The notes under the pieces were generated by a model, which saw nothing but the letters and a program-made list of their open reading frames with translations, did no database searches and was not told where the DNA came from. A stretch of 46,962 bases of DNA from Pseudomonas sp. ICMP 561 (lineage in GTDB: Bacteria; Pseudomonadota; Gammaproteobacteria; Pseudomonadales; Pseudomonadaceae), in the NCBI RefSeq assembly GCF_002699985.1, contig NZ_LKBT01000069.1, forward strand, positions 1 to 46,962, written 5' to 3'. Below are positions 6,888 to 14,042 of the stretch, piece by piece; the first letter of the stretch is position 1; every line of letters begins with the position of its first letter. Made by a program: the position numbers and the translations under genes.

Positions 6888-7789
6888 ACGCGAGCAAAAT
6901 CATTGACGGCAAAGCCAGCGCGGCGCGGGTCCTTGCCCAGGTCAAACTGGACGTCAGCGCCCTGAAAAAAGACGCCATCGAACCGGCACTGGCGGTGATT
7001 CTGGTGGGTGCGGACCCGGCGAGTCAGGTCTATGTGCGCAACAAGATCCTGCGCGCTGAAGAGGCTGGAATCCGCTCGCTGGAATACCGCCTGGACGCCG
7101 ACATTACTCAAATTCAATTGCTCGACCTGATCGCGGAATTGAATGCTGATCAGGCCGTGCACGGCATCCTGCTACAGCTACCGTTGCCCGCCCACATTCA
7201 GGAGGCCCGCGCATTGCAGGCGATTGATCCGCGCAAGGATGTGGACGGCTTTCACAGTGAAAACGTCGGTGGGCTCAGTCAGGGTCGCGACGTGCTTACA
7301 CCCTGCACACCCAGCGGCTGCCTGCATTTACTGCGTGAAGCCTGTGGCGATCTGAGCGGCAAGCACGCGGTGGTGATCGGCCGTTCCAATATCGTTGGCA
7401 AACCCATGGCCGCCCTGCTTTTGCAGGCCCATTGCTCGGTCACCATCGTGCATTCACGCAGCATCGACGCCAAGGCGCTGTGCCGCCTGGCCGACATCGT
7501 GATCGCCGCCGTCGGCAAGCCCCGCATGATCGACGCCAACTGGCTCAAGCCTGGCGCAGTAGTGATTGACGTCGGCATCAACCGTATCGACGAAGACGGT
7601 CGCAGCCGACTCGTCGGCGATGTGGATTTCGACAGCGCCCTGCCCCAGGTTTCAGCCATCACCCCGGTACCCGGCGGTGTCGGGCCGATGACCATCGCTT
7701 TCCTGATGAAAAACACGGTCACCGCTGCACGCCAGCAGGCCCTCGCGCAACGTAGCCAATCGGAGGCCGCATGCCTTTCAACCTGCTGA
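6884..7789 (+). CDS. folD: Bifunctional methylenetetrahydrofolate dehydrogenase/cyclohydrolase
   Basis: 301 residues. It converts 5,10-methylene- to 10-formyl-tetrahydrofolate using NAD(P)+. Family signatures are clear: Y50 and catalytic K54 in YVRNK, GFHSENVG (122-129), VLTPCTPSGC (137-146), the dinucleotide-loop GRSNIVGKP (166-174) and PVPGGVGPMT (261-270). Start and stop overlap neighbours: 4 nt with purU and 19 nt with mgdA, so expression is translationally coupled to the mgd genes. In this setting it oxidises the methylene unit that the MgdC GcvT-like domain is expected to load on tetrahydrofolate. The C-terminus (about residues 275-301) is slightly longer than usual and divergent, probably because its codons are shared with the start of mgdA. 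Confidence 0.93.
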   Translation: MNASKIIDGKASAARVLAQVKLDVSALKKDAIEPALAVILVGADPASQVYVRNKILRAEEAGIRSLEYRLDADITQIQLLDLIAELNADQAVHGILLQLPLPAHIQEARALQAIDPRKDVDGFHSENVGGLSQGRDVLTPCTPSGCLHLLREACGDLSGKHAVVIGRSNIVGKPMAALLLQAHCSVTIVHSRSIDAKALCRLADIVIAAVGKPRMIDANWLKPGAVVIDVGINRIDEDGRSRLVGDVDFDSALPQVSAITPVPGGVGPMTIAFLMKNTVTAARQQALAQRSQSEAACLSTC

Positions 7790-9012
7790 AATACGGGCTG
7801 AGCTCAGAGTACCCGGTCGAGGTAGACTTGCCCGCTCCCAAAGAGCTCAAATCTTCTTACGACGTGGTGATCATTGGCGGCGGCGGACACGGGTTGGCCA
7901 CAGCCTATTACTTGTCGCGCTACCACGGCATCACCAATATCGCCGTGCTGGAAAAAGGCTATCTCGGCGGCGGCAATACAGCACGCAACACAGCAGTGAT
8001 TCGCTCCAACTACCTGACCAGCGAAGGCGTGAAGTTCTATGCCGAATCGGTGCGGATGTTCGAGGGGCTGTCCAACGAATTCGACTTCAACATCATGTAC
8101 TCCCATCGCGGCCAGCTGACCCTCGCGCACACCGATGCCACGGTGCGTTCGTTCCGGCAGCGTGCCGAAGTGAACAAGCACTTTGGCGGCCGCACCGAGA
8201 TGATCGACCGCCAGCAGATCCGCGAACTGGTGCCAAGCCTGAACCTTGATCCAGGCCATATCCCGGTGCTGGCAGGTCTCTGGCATATGGACGGCGCGAC
8301 CGCACGCCACGATGCCGTCGCCTGGGGTTACGCCAAGCAAGCGGCCAAGCGCGGTGTGGAAATTCACCAGCTCACTGAGGTTCAGGAACTGGTCATCGAG
8401 AACGGCACCATCACTGCGGTGAAGACCAATCGCGGCACCATCAAGTGCGGCTGTGCCGTGCAGGCGGTGGCCGGGATGAGTTCACAACTGATGAAAAAGG
8501 CTGGCATTCGCTCACCGATTCAGACTTTCCCGCTGCAAGCCATGGTGACCCAGCCGTTCAAGCCGTTCCTCGACCCGCTGGTAAGTTCTTCTGCCTTGCA
8601 CTGCTATGTGCAGCAGACCAGCCGTGGCGAAGTGGTCTTCGGCGGCGGCTCCGATCCGTACCCGCTGTTCAACACCCGTTCGACCCTCGACCTGAAAGAA
8701 AGCCTGCTGGCCCACGCGGTGGAAATGTTCCCGTTTCTGGCCAACGCCAAGCTGATGCGGCAGTGGGCCGGGATCACGGACATGACACCCGATTACAGCC
8801 CGATCATGGGGCTTTCACCGGTGAAGAATTATTACCTGGACGCAGGCTGGGGTACCTGGGGTTTCAAGGCGACGCCCATCTGCGGCAAGACCATGGCCGA
8901 GCTGGTCGCCAGCGGTGGCAAGACCCCGGACCTGATCAAGCCGTTCGGCCTGGAGCGGTTTTCGACCTTCCAGCAAGTCAACGAAATGGGCGCGACCGCG
9001 GCCAGCCACTAA
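7771..9012 (+). CDS. mgdA: N-methylglutamate dehydrogenase subunit A (SoxB-like)
   Basis: 413 residues, homologous to the beta subunit of heterotetrameric sarcosine oxidase. FAD site: DVVIIGGGGHGLATAYYL (31-48). His180 in ARHDAVAW aligns with the His that carries covalent FMN in sarcosine oxidase beta. The near C-terminal GWGTWGFKATP block is also typical. It would oxidise the N-methyl group of N-methylglutamate, releasing glutamate and a one-carbon unit. ATG 7771 follows GGAGG and overlaps the folD end. Sarcosine oxidase itself is the alternative; sequence alone does not separate the two, but the gmaS and mgsABC genes alongside favour N-methylglutamate. No glyA or glycine-betaine genes are nearby. 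Confidence 0.85.
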   Translation: MPFNLLKYGLSSEYPVEVDLPAPKELKSSYDVVIIGGGGHGLATAYYLSRYHGITNIAVLEKGYLGGGNTARNTAVIRSNYLTSEGVKFYAESVRMFEGLSNEFDFNIMYSHRGQLTLAHTDATVRSFRQRAEVNKHFGGRTEMIDRQQIRELVPSLNLDPGHIPVLAGLWHMDGATARHDAVAWGYAKQAAKRGVEIHQLTEVQELVIENGTITAVKTNRGTIKCGCAVQAVAGMSSQLMKKAGIRSPIQTFPLQAMVTQPFKPFLDPLVSSSALHCYVQQTSRGEVVFGGGSDPYPLFNTRSTLDLKESLLAHAVEMFPFLANAKLMRQWAGITDMTPDYSPIMGLSPVKNYYLDAGWGTWGFKATPICGKTMAELVASGGKTPDLIKPFGLERFSTFQQVNEMGATAASH

Positions 9013-9024
9013 GGAGAGCGGAAT

Positions 9025-9330
9025 ATGAAGATCATGAATTGCCCGCTCAACGGGCCGCGCAACATCACCGAATTCACCTATGGCGGCGAGTTCAAGCACA
9101 TGCCGGACCCAGCCACCTGCAGCGACAGCGAATGGGCCGACTACGTGTTCAACAGCGAAGATATGCTGGGCGTAGTCCGCGAATGGTGGATGCACACGCC
9201 GTCCAGCTACTGGTTTCTGGTTGAGCGCCATACCGGCAGCGATGAAATCATCCGCACCTTCGACCCCAAAGAGGTGTTCACCTCAAGGGTCGAATTTACC
9301 GCTGCCCCCGCCAAGGAGACCGCCCGATGA
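9025..9330 (+). CDS. mgdB: N-methylglutamate dehydrogenase subunit B (SoxD-like)
   Basis: 101 residues, homologous to the small delta subunit of sarcosine oxidase, which in that enzyme binds one zinc by Cys6, Cys9, His59 and Cys63. Here the N-terminal motif reads CPLNGPRN, keeping Cys6 but with Asn9, and the second half reads HTPSSYWF, keeping a His (57) but with Ser where the last Cys should be. The zinc site is therefore probably lost or changed, as seen by direct comparison. GGAG precedes the ATG. It lies 12 nt after mgdA and overlaps mgdC by ATGA. Too small to have activity alone; it is a structural subunit. Confidence 0.85.
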   Translation: MKIMNCPLNGPRNITEFTYGGEFKHMPDPATCSDSEWADYVFNSEDMLGVVREWWMHTPSSYWFLVERHTGSDEIIRTFDPKEVFTSRVEFTAAPAKETAR

Positions 9331-12248
9331 GCATGCCTGAAGAATTCCGGGGGACCCGACTGGCCGCGCCGATGGGCCTGCTGATCGACCGCAACAAACC
9401 CCTGAGTTTCAGTTTCGATGACCGGCTCTATCAGGGCTATCAGGGCGACAGCGTGGCCAGTGCCCTGCTCGCCAATGGTCGCTTCCTGTTGTCGCGTTCG
9501 TTCAAGTACCACCGACCACGCGGACCGCTGACCATGGCGGGCCAGGACGCCAACACGCTGATTCAACTGCCCCATGAGCCCAACGTGCTGGCGGATACTT
9601 TCGCCCTGAAAGAAGGCTTGCAGGCCAGCGGACAGAACTTCAACGGTTCGCTGGACAACGATAAGGATGCCTACCTCGGCAAATTCTCGAAATTCATGCC
9701 GGTGGGTTTTTACTATCGTTCGTTCTACAAGCCCAAGGGCGCGTGGAAAGTCTGGGAGCCGATCATTCGTAAAAAAGCCGGGCTGGGCGTGCTCGACCTG
9801 AAGTTTCAACCCGAGTATTACGACAAGGCCTATCTGTTCACTGACCTGGCGGTGATCGGTGCCGGTCCTGCCGGGTTGCAGGCGGCACTCACGTCAGCCA
9901 ACGCCGGGGCCAAAGTGCTGTTGATCGAGCAACAGCCCATTCTCGGTGGTTCGCTCACCTACGCCCGTTTCGACATCGACGGCCAGCGTAGCGAACAACT
10001 GCGCCGTGAACTGGTGGAAGCCGTCGAACACCACGCCAATATTCGCGTCCTCAAACAAGCCACCTGCAACGCCTGGTTCACCGACAATTATTTGCCGGTG
10101 ATTCAAGGTAAGCGCATGTACAAAGTGCGCGCCAGCCAGTGCCTGATTGCCAGCGGCTCATTCGATCAGCCGGTGATTTTCCGCAATAACGACCTGCCCG
10201 GCGTCATGCTGACCAGCGCCGCGCAACGCCTGATGAAGCTGTATGCGGTCAAACCCGGCAAACGCGCGGTGGTCCTGACCGGCAATGACGACGGCTACCT
10301 CGCCGCGCTGGATTTGCACGAACAGGGTGTCACCGTGGCGGCGGTGGTAGACATGCGCGCTCACCCGGCAGACCGGGCGCTGCTAGTGGCCCTGGAACGA
10401 CGCGGCATCAGCTGTCACCAAGGCAGCACGGTATATGAAGCGCTGCATGAAAAAGGCATGCGTCATGTCAGCGGCGTTGATCTTCGCAAGATTACCGGCC
10501 AGGGTCAGGTGGCGGGCAGCGGCCAGATCGTGGACTGCGATCTGCTGTGCATGTCCGGTGGTTACATGCCGGTTTATCAATTGCTGTGTCAGGCCGGCGG
10601 CAAACTCAGCTACGACGATCAACTGGCCGAGTTCACCCTGAGCGGCCTGCCGAACAACCTCAACGTGGCCGGTTCGGCTCACGGCTACCATGCGCTGGAC
10701 AACGTGCTGGCTGATGCAACTCATGCAGCGGCCAACATCGTCGTCGCCCTGAGTCTTGAATTGAGCGTCAAACCACTGCCCTTGCAGGCCGAAGCGCAGG
10801 TCAACTTCCCGTGGCCGATTTTCCCCCATCCCAAAGGCAAGGATTTCGTCGATTTCGATGAGGACCTGCAGGTGCGCGACATCATCAATGCCACCCGCAT
10901 CGGCTATCGCGATGTGCAACTGGTCAAACGCTACTCAACCGTCGGCATGGGGCCGTCGCAGGGTCGCCATTCGGCGCTGCCCACGGCGCGGCTGGTGGCT
11001 TCGTCAACACAACGCAGCGTCAGCGAAACCGGCGTGACCACCGCTCGTCCACCGTTCGAAGCCGAGAAGCTGGCCCATGTAGCCGGGCGGGCGTTCGATC
11101 CGTATCGCCAGACACCGATGCACAAGCGCCATGTCGAAGCAGGCGCCAAGATGATGCCCGCGGGCATCTGGCAGCGCCCGGCCTATTACGGCAAACCCCA
11201 TGAGCGGGAAACCTGCATGCAGCAGGAAGCCCTGCACGTGCGCAACAAGGTCGGCATCATCGACGTATCGACGCTGGGCGGTCTGGATGTGCGCGGCCCG
11301 GATGCCGCCGAACTGCTTAACCGCATGTACACCTTTGCCTTCATCAAACAGCCGGTGGGTCGCTCACGCTACGCGCTGATGACCAATGAGCTCGGCGTGG
11401 TGATCGATGACGGAGTGTGTGCACGTTTCGCCGACAACCACTTCTACGTCACCGCCACTACCAGCGGCGTTGATCGCATCTATCAGCAGATGCTTAAGTG
11501 GAACGCCCAGTGGCGCCTAAACGTCGACATCGCCAACGTCACAGTCGCAATTTCCGCGGTCAACGTGGCCGGACCAGACTCGCGCAAGGTGCTGGAAAAG
11601 GTCTGCAACGATCTGGATTTATCCGCAGAAAGCTTTCCCTATCTGGGGGTGCGCGAAGGCACGGTCGCAGGGATCAAGGCGCGCTTGTTGAGGGTCGGTT
11701 TCGTAGGTGAGCTGGGTTATGAAATCCACGTTCCGGCACGTCATGCGCTCACGCTCTGGGACGCGCTGATAGAAGCGGGCAAAGAACACGACATGCGCCC
11801 GTTTGGCGTAGAAACGCAGCGTTTGCTGCGCCTGGAAAAAGGTCACGTAATCATCAGTCAGGACACCGACGGCATGACCCACCCGGCCGAAATCGACATG
11901 GGTTGGGCGGTCAGCCGCACCAAGCCGTTCTTTGTCGGACGACGCTCGGTGGACATCCTCGAAGCGCAACCGATGAAACGCAAACTGGTGGGCTTCACCC
12001 TGCCGAAAAACAGCCCGCAGCCGCTGGAAGGTCATCTGGTACTGAAAGGTCCGGACATCAGTGGCAACGTCACGTCCTGCGAATACTCGTCGAGCCTGGG
12101 CAAGATCATTGGTCTGGCCTACGCGGCATTCGATCAGAGCCAGCCGGGGCAACAGATTCCAATTCGCGTCGAAGGCGGCGTGGTGGTCCAGGCCACGGTC
12201 GTAAAACTGCCATTCTTCGATCCCGAAAACCAACGTCAGGAGCTTTGA
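9327..12248 (+). CDS. mgdC: N-methylglutamate dehydrogenase subunit C (SoxA-like, GcvT C-terminus)
   Basis: 973 residues, the large subunit. Order of domains: an N-terminal 2Fe-2S-ferredoxin-like fold (about 10-90) with RPRGPLTMAGQDANT; an NAD(P)-binding Rossmann domain starting with LAVIGAGPAGLQAA near residue 175; the SoxA family region; and a C-terminal aminomethyltransferase (GcvT) domain from about residue 640 (VSTLGGLDVRGPDAAELLNR) to the end. The GcvT domain would pass the methylene group to tetrahydrofolate, feeding FolD and PurU in the same operon. The start overlaps the mgdB stop by 4 nt, AAGGAG lies upstream, and mgdD begins 3 nt after the stop. Expected length for the family is 950-1000 residues, so it is intact. 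Confidence 0.87.
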   Translation: MSMPEEFRGTRLAAPMGLLIDRNKPLSFSFDDRLYQGYQGDSVASALLANGRFLLSRSFKYHRPRGPLTMAGQDANTLIQLPHEPNVLADTFALKEGLQASGQNFNGSLDNDKDAYLGKFSKFMPVGFYYRSFYKPKGAWKVWEPIIRKKAGLGVLDLKFQPEYYDKAYLFTDLAVIGAGPAGLQAALTSANAGAKVLLIEQQPILGGSLTYARFDIDGQRSEQLRRELVEAVEHHANIRVLKQATCNAWFTDNYLPVIQGKRMYKVRASQCLIASGSFDQPVIFRNNDLPGVMLTSAAQRLMKLYAVKPGKRAVVLTGNDDGYLAALDLHEQGVTVAAVVDMRAHPADRALLVALERRGISCHQGSTVYEALHEKGMRHVSGVDLRKITGQGQVAGSGQIVDCDLLCMSGGYMPVYQLLCQAGGKLSYDDQLAEFTLSGLPNNLNVAGSAHGYHALDNVLADATHAAANIVVALSLELSVKPLPLQAEAQVNFPWPIFPHPKGKDFVDFDEDLQVRDIINATRIGYRDVQLVKRYSTVGMGPSQGRHSALPTARLVASSTQRSVSETGVTTARPPFEAEKLAHVAGRAFDPYRQTPMHKRHVEAGAKMMPAGIWQRPAYYGKPHERETCMQQEALHVRNKVGIIDVSTLGGLDVRGPDAAELLNRMYTFAFIKQPVGRSRYALMTNELGVVIDDGVCARFADNHFYVTATTSGVDRIYQQMLKWNAQWRLNVDIANVTVAISAVNVAGPDSRKVLEKVCNDLDLSAESFPYLGVREGTVAGIKARLLRVGFVGELGYEIHVPARHALTLWDALIEAGKEHDMRPFGVETQRLLRLEKGHVIISQDTDGMTHPAEIDMGWAVSRTKPFFVGRRSVDILEAQPMKRKLVGFTLPKNSPQPLEGHLVLKGPDISGNVTSCEYSSSLGKIIGLAYAAFDQSQPGQQIPIRVEGGVVVQATVVKLPFFDPENQRQEL

Positions 12249-12251
12249 GCC

Positions 12252-12830
12252 ATGTCCAGCCTGCAAGCGGAACGTTACATCGGGCCAGGCCCGCTCCAAC
12301 AATGCGCCCTGCTTGACCTGACTGATGTACCCAGAGTCGGTTTTCGCGGCCAGCAAAGCGCCGAGTACCTCAGCGCTCGGGGCTTCTATCTGCCGGACGC
12401 GCCAAACCGTGCGGTGACCCAGGCCGACGGCAGTCATGTTGCCCGGCTGTCTCAGACGGAATACCTGATCCTGGGCAGCCTTGAGGATGAAGGCCAACGC
12501 ATCGCCGATGAAGAAGCCCGCTGGGAGCTGGATCACAACGCCAACTACCTGCTGCCCCGGCAAGACAGCCACGCCTGGCTACAACTCAGTGGCCTGCACG
12601 TCAGCGAAGTCATGGCCAAACTCTGCGGCGTGGATTTGCGCCCGCAGGCGTTCCCGGAGGGCGCAGTAGCGCAAACCTCAGCGGCGCGGATCAATGTGAT
12701 CGTTATCAACCTGGGCTCGCAGGAGTTGCCCGCGTTCCAGCTCCTCTGCGACCGCGCTTCACTGGAGTACTTCAAGGGCGCCGTGCTGGATGCCATGGGC
12801 GAGTTTGACGGGGTGTTGATTCTCAAGTGA
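12252..12830 (+). CDS. mgdD: N-methylglutamate dehydrogenase subunit D (SoxG-like)
   Basis: 192 residues, homologous to the gamma subunit of sarcosine oxidase, a GcvT-like fold without catalytic residues. Conserved family features include the early DVPRVGFRGQQSAEYL stretch and the C-terminal DRASLEYFKGAVLDAMGEF. AGGAG occurs at the mgdC stop and the ATG is 3 nt further on. It closes the purU-folD-mgdABCD operon. The four mgd genes keep the order B-D-A-G of the sarcosine oxidase operon, consistent with common ancestry. Confidence 0.85.
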   Translation: MSSLQAERYIGPGPLQQCALLDLTDVPRVGFRGQQSAEYLSARGFYLPDAPNRAVTQADGSHVARLSQTEYLILGSLEDEGQRIADEEARWELDHNANYLLPRQDSHAWLQLSGLHVSEVMAKLCGVDLRPQAFPEGAVAQTSAARINVIVINLGSQELPAFQLLCDRASLEYFKGAVLDAMGEFDGVLILK

Positions 12831-12890
12831 TCGCTGGTGTTGATGTGGCGAAGGATGAAAAAGCCAAAATCGCGGGATCACACCAGAACC

Positions 12891-12979
12891 TGTGGGAGCG
12901 AGGCTTGCCCGCGATACAAGCACCGTGGTCTATCTGATAAACCGCGGCGCCCTTATCGCGGGCAAGCCTCGCTCCCACA
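12891..12979. repeat. REP inverted pair
   Basis: Arms at 12891-12915 and 12955-12979 (25 bp, perfect) start TGTGGGAGCGAGGC and centre on TTGCCCGCGAT. It lies between mgdD and the IclR gene and may mark the 3' end of the mgd transcript. Confidence 0.85.
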
Positions 12980-12987
12980 TTGATATC

Positions 12988-13036
12988 TGTTTGCTGCGCG
13001 ACAGCGCGGTGTCAGTGACACCGGCGCGGCTCCCAC
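12988..13036 (+). repeat. 49-bp dispersed repeat, copy 1
   Basis: The block begins TGTTTGCTGCGCGACAGC, contains the dyad GGTGTCAGTGACACC and ends CGGCTCCCAC. A second copy lies at 21802-21850 on the other strand and a fragment at about 21652-21678. It ends with the same GGCTCCCAC tail as REP arms, so it may be a mobile relative of REP. Confidence 0.65.
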
Positions 13037-13099
13037 ATGAAACCGCCTACAGGATCGGTTCAACGCCTACTTCCCCGAACAGCACCTGCGGAATTACTC

Positions 13100-13882
13100 A
13101 TGCTCGATACTCCTGAAAAAGACACCGACTACAGCGTCCCGGCCCTGGCTCGGGGGTTGAGTGTGCTGGGGATGTTCAACGCCCGGACCCGCAGCCTGAG
13201 CATTCAGGAGATCGCCGAGCGCCTGGGCGTCAGCACTTCAGCGGTGTACCGGATTCTGTTTACCCTCACCAGCATGGGCTACCTGAACAAGCTCAACACG
13301 CAGTACGAGCTGGGAGCCAGGGTCATCAGTGACGGCTTCAGTTACCTGGCCAGTCGCGACATCGTGGAAGTGGCCATGCCACACCTTAACCTGCTGCGCG
13401 ACCGCACCTCGCTGTCCTGCCACCTGAGCATTCGCGAACAGACCGACAGCCTGTATCTGTTCCGCGCGTTTGCAGCCCAGCGGCTTTCGGTAAACATCCC
13501 CATCGGCACACGTATCGCCTGTCACTGCACGGCCATGGGGCGGATGTTGTTGACGGCTTTGAACGAAACAGAGCTGGCACAGCTGTATCAACACGTGCGG
13601 CTGGACGACTACCCCACTCCCGCCCCGCGAACCCTGCCTGAATTGCAACGACTGATCGCCGAGGACCGGGACCGCGGGTGGGTACTGCATCGGTCCGACT
13701 ACTCCACAGCGATTGCAACGTCTGTCCGGGATCACAACGGCCAGGTGACGGCGGCAATCAATCTCTCCGGACCGGATGCGGTCATGGATCCCGAAGGTGC
13801 CACGGACCGCTTCCAGCAACTGCTTTTTGAATGCAGTGCCGGCATCAGTCGCGACCTGGGTTTTGCAGCGCAAACCCTCTGA
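13100..13882 (+). CDS. IclR-family transcriptional regulator
   Basis: 260 residues: winged helix-turn-helix at about 10-75 (LSIQEIAERLGVSTSAVYRILFTL), then an IclR effector domain with the typical TRIACHCTAMGRMLL stretch near residues 135-150. ATG 13100 gives the normal family N-terminus (MLDTPEKDTDYSVPALARGL); an in-frame ATG upstream adds a poorly conserved extension over the repeat DNA. It is downstream of, and in the same direction as, the mgd operon but separated by 269 nt carrying two repeats, so it probably has its own promoter. Its target is not evident. A role in one-carbon or methylamine control is possible but unsupported. Confidence 0.85.
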   Translation: MLDTPEKDTDYSVPALARGLSVLGMFNARTRSLSIQEIAERLGVSTSAVYRILFTLTSMGYLNKLNTQYELGARVISDGFSYLASRDIVEVAMPHLNLLRDRTSLSCHLSIREQTDSLYLFRAFAAQRLSVNIPIGTRIACHCTAMGRMLLTALNETELAQLYQHVRLDDYPTPAPRTLPELQRLIAEDRDRGWVLHRSDYSTAIATSVRDHNGQVTAAINLSGPDAVMDPEGATDRFQQLLFECSAGISRDLGFAAQTL

Positions 13883-13917
13883 TTCAGCGCCAACCGATTT
13901 CCCCCGGTACGTCTTGC

Positions 13918-13944
13918 TCAAGAACTCCGAAATACTGCCGATAG
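13918..13944 (+). promoter_or_regulatory. FliA (sigma-28) promoter of the chemoreceptor gene
   Basis: TCAAGAAC (13918-13925), an 11-bp spacer and GCCGATAG (13937-13944) match the flagellar sigma-28 consensus TAAAGTTT-N11-GCCGATAA, with 7 of 8 in the -10 box. The predicted leader to the ATG is about 90 nt. This is the expected promoter class for a chemoreceptor. Confidence 0.6.
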
Positions 13945-14042
13945 CGGCATACCATAATACTAATTAGCAACACATCTGCGTGCCTGCCAAACCCCTCCTG
14001 AGACTGCTCAGGGTGTTAGCCAGAACTGCAATCGGAGCATGG

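Noticed and set aside
8445..9224. Alternative plus-strand frame across mgdA/mgdB
   Set aside because: Overlaps two conserved subunit genes in another frame; no conserved motif.
7771..12830. Reading mgdABCD as sarcosine oxidase soxBDAG
   Set aside because: Subunit order and homology fit both, but the adjoining gmaS-mgsABC, the lack of glyA or betaine genes, and the altered delta-subunit zinc site favour N-methylglutamate dehydrogenase. Not fully excluded.
13980..14042. GTG start for the chemoreceptor, adding 21 residues
   Set aside because: ATG 14043 has a ribosome site and gives the standard short cytoplasmic N-terminus before the first membrane helix.
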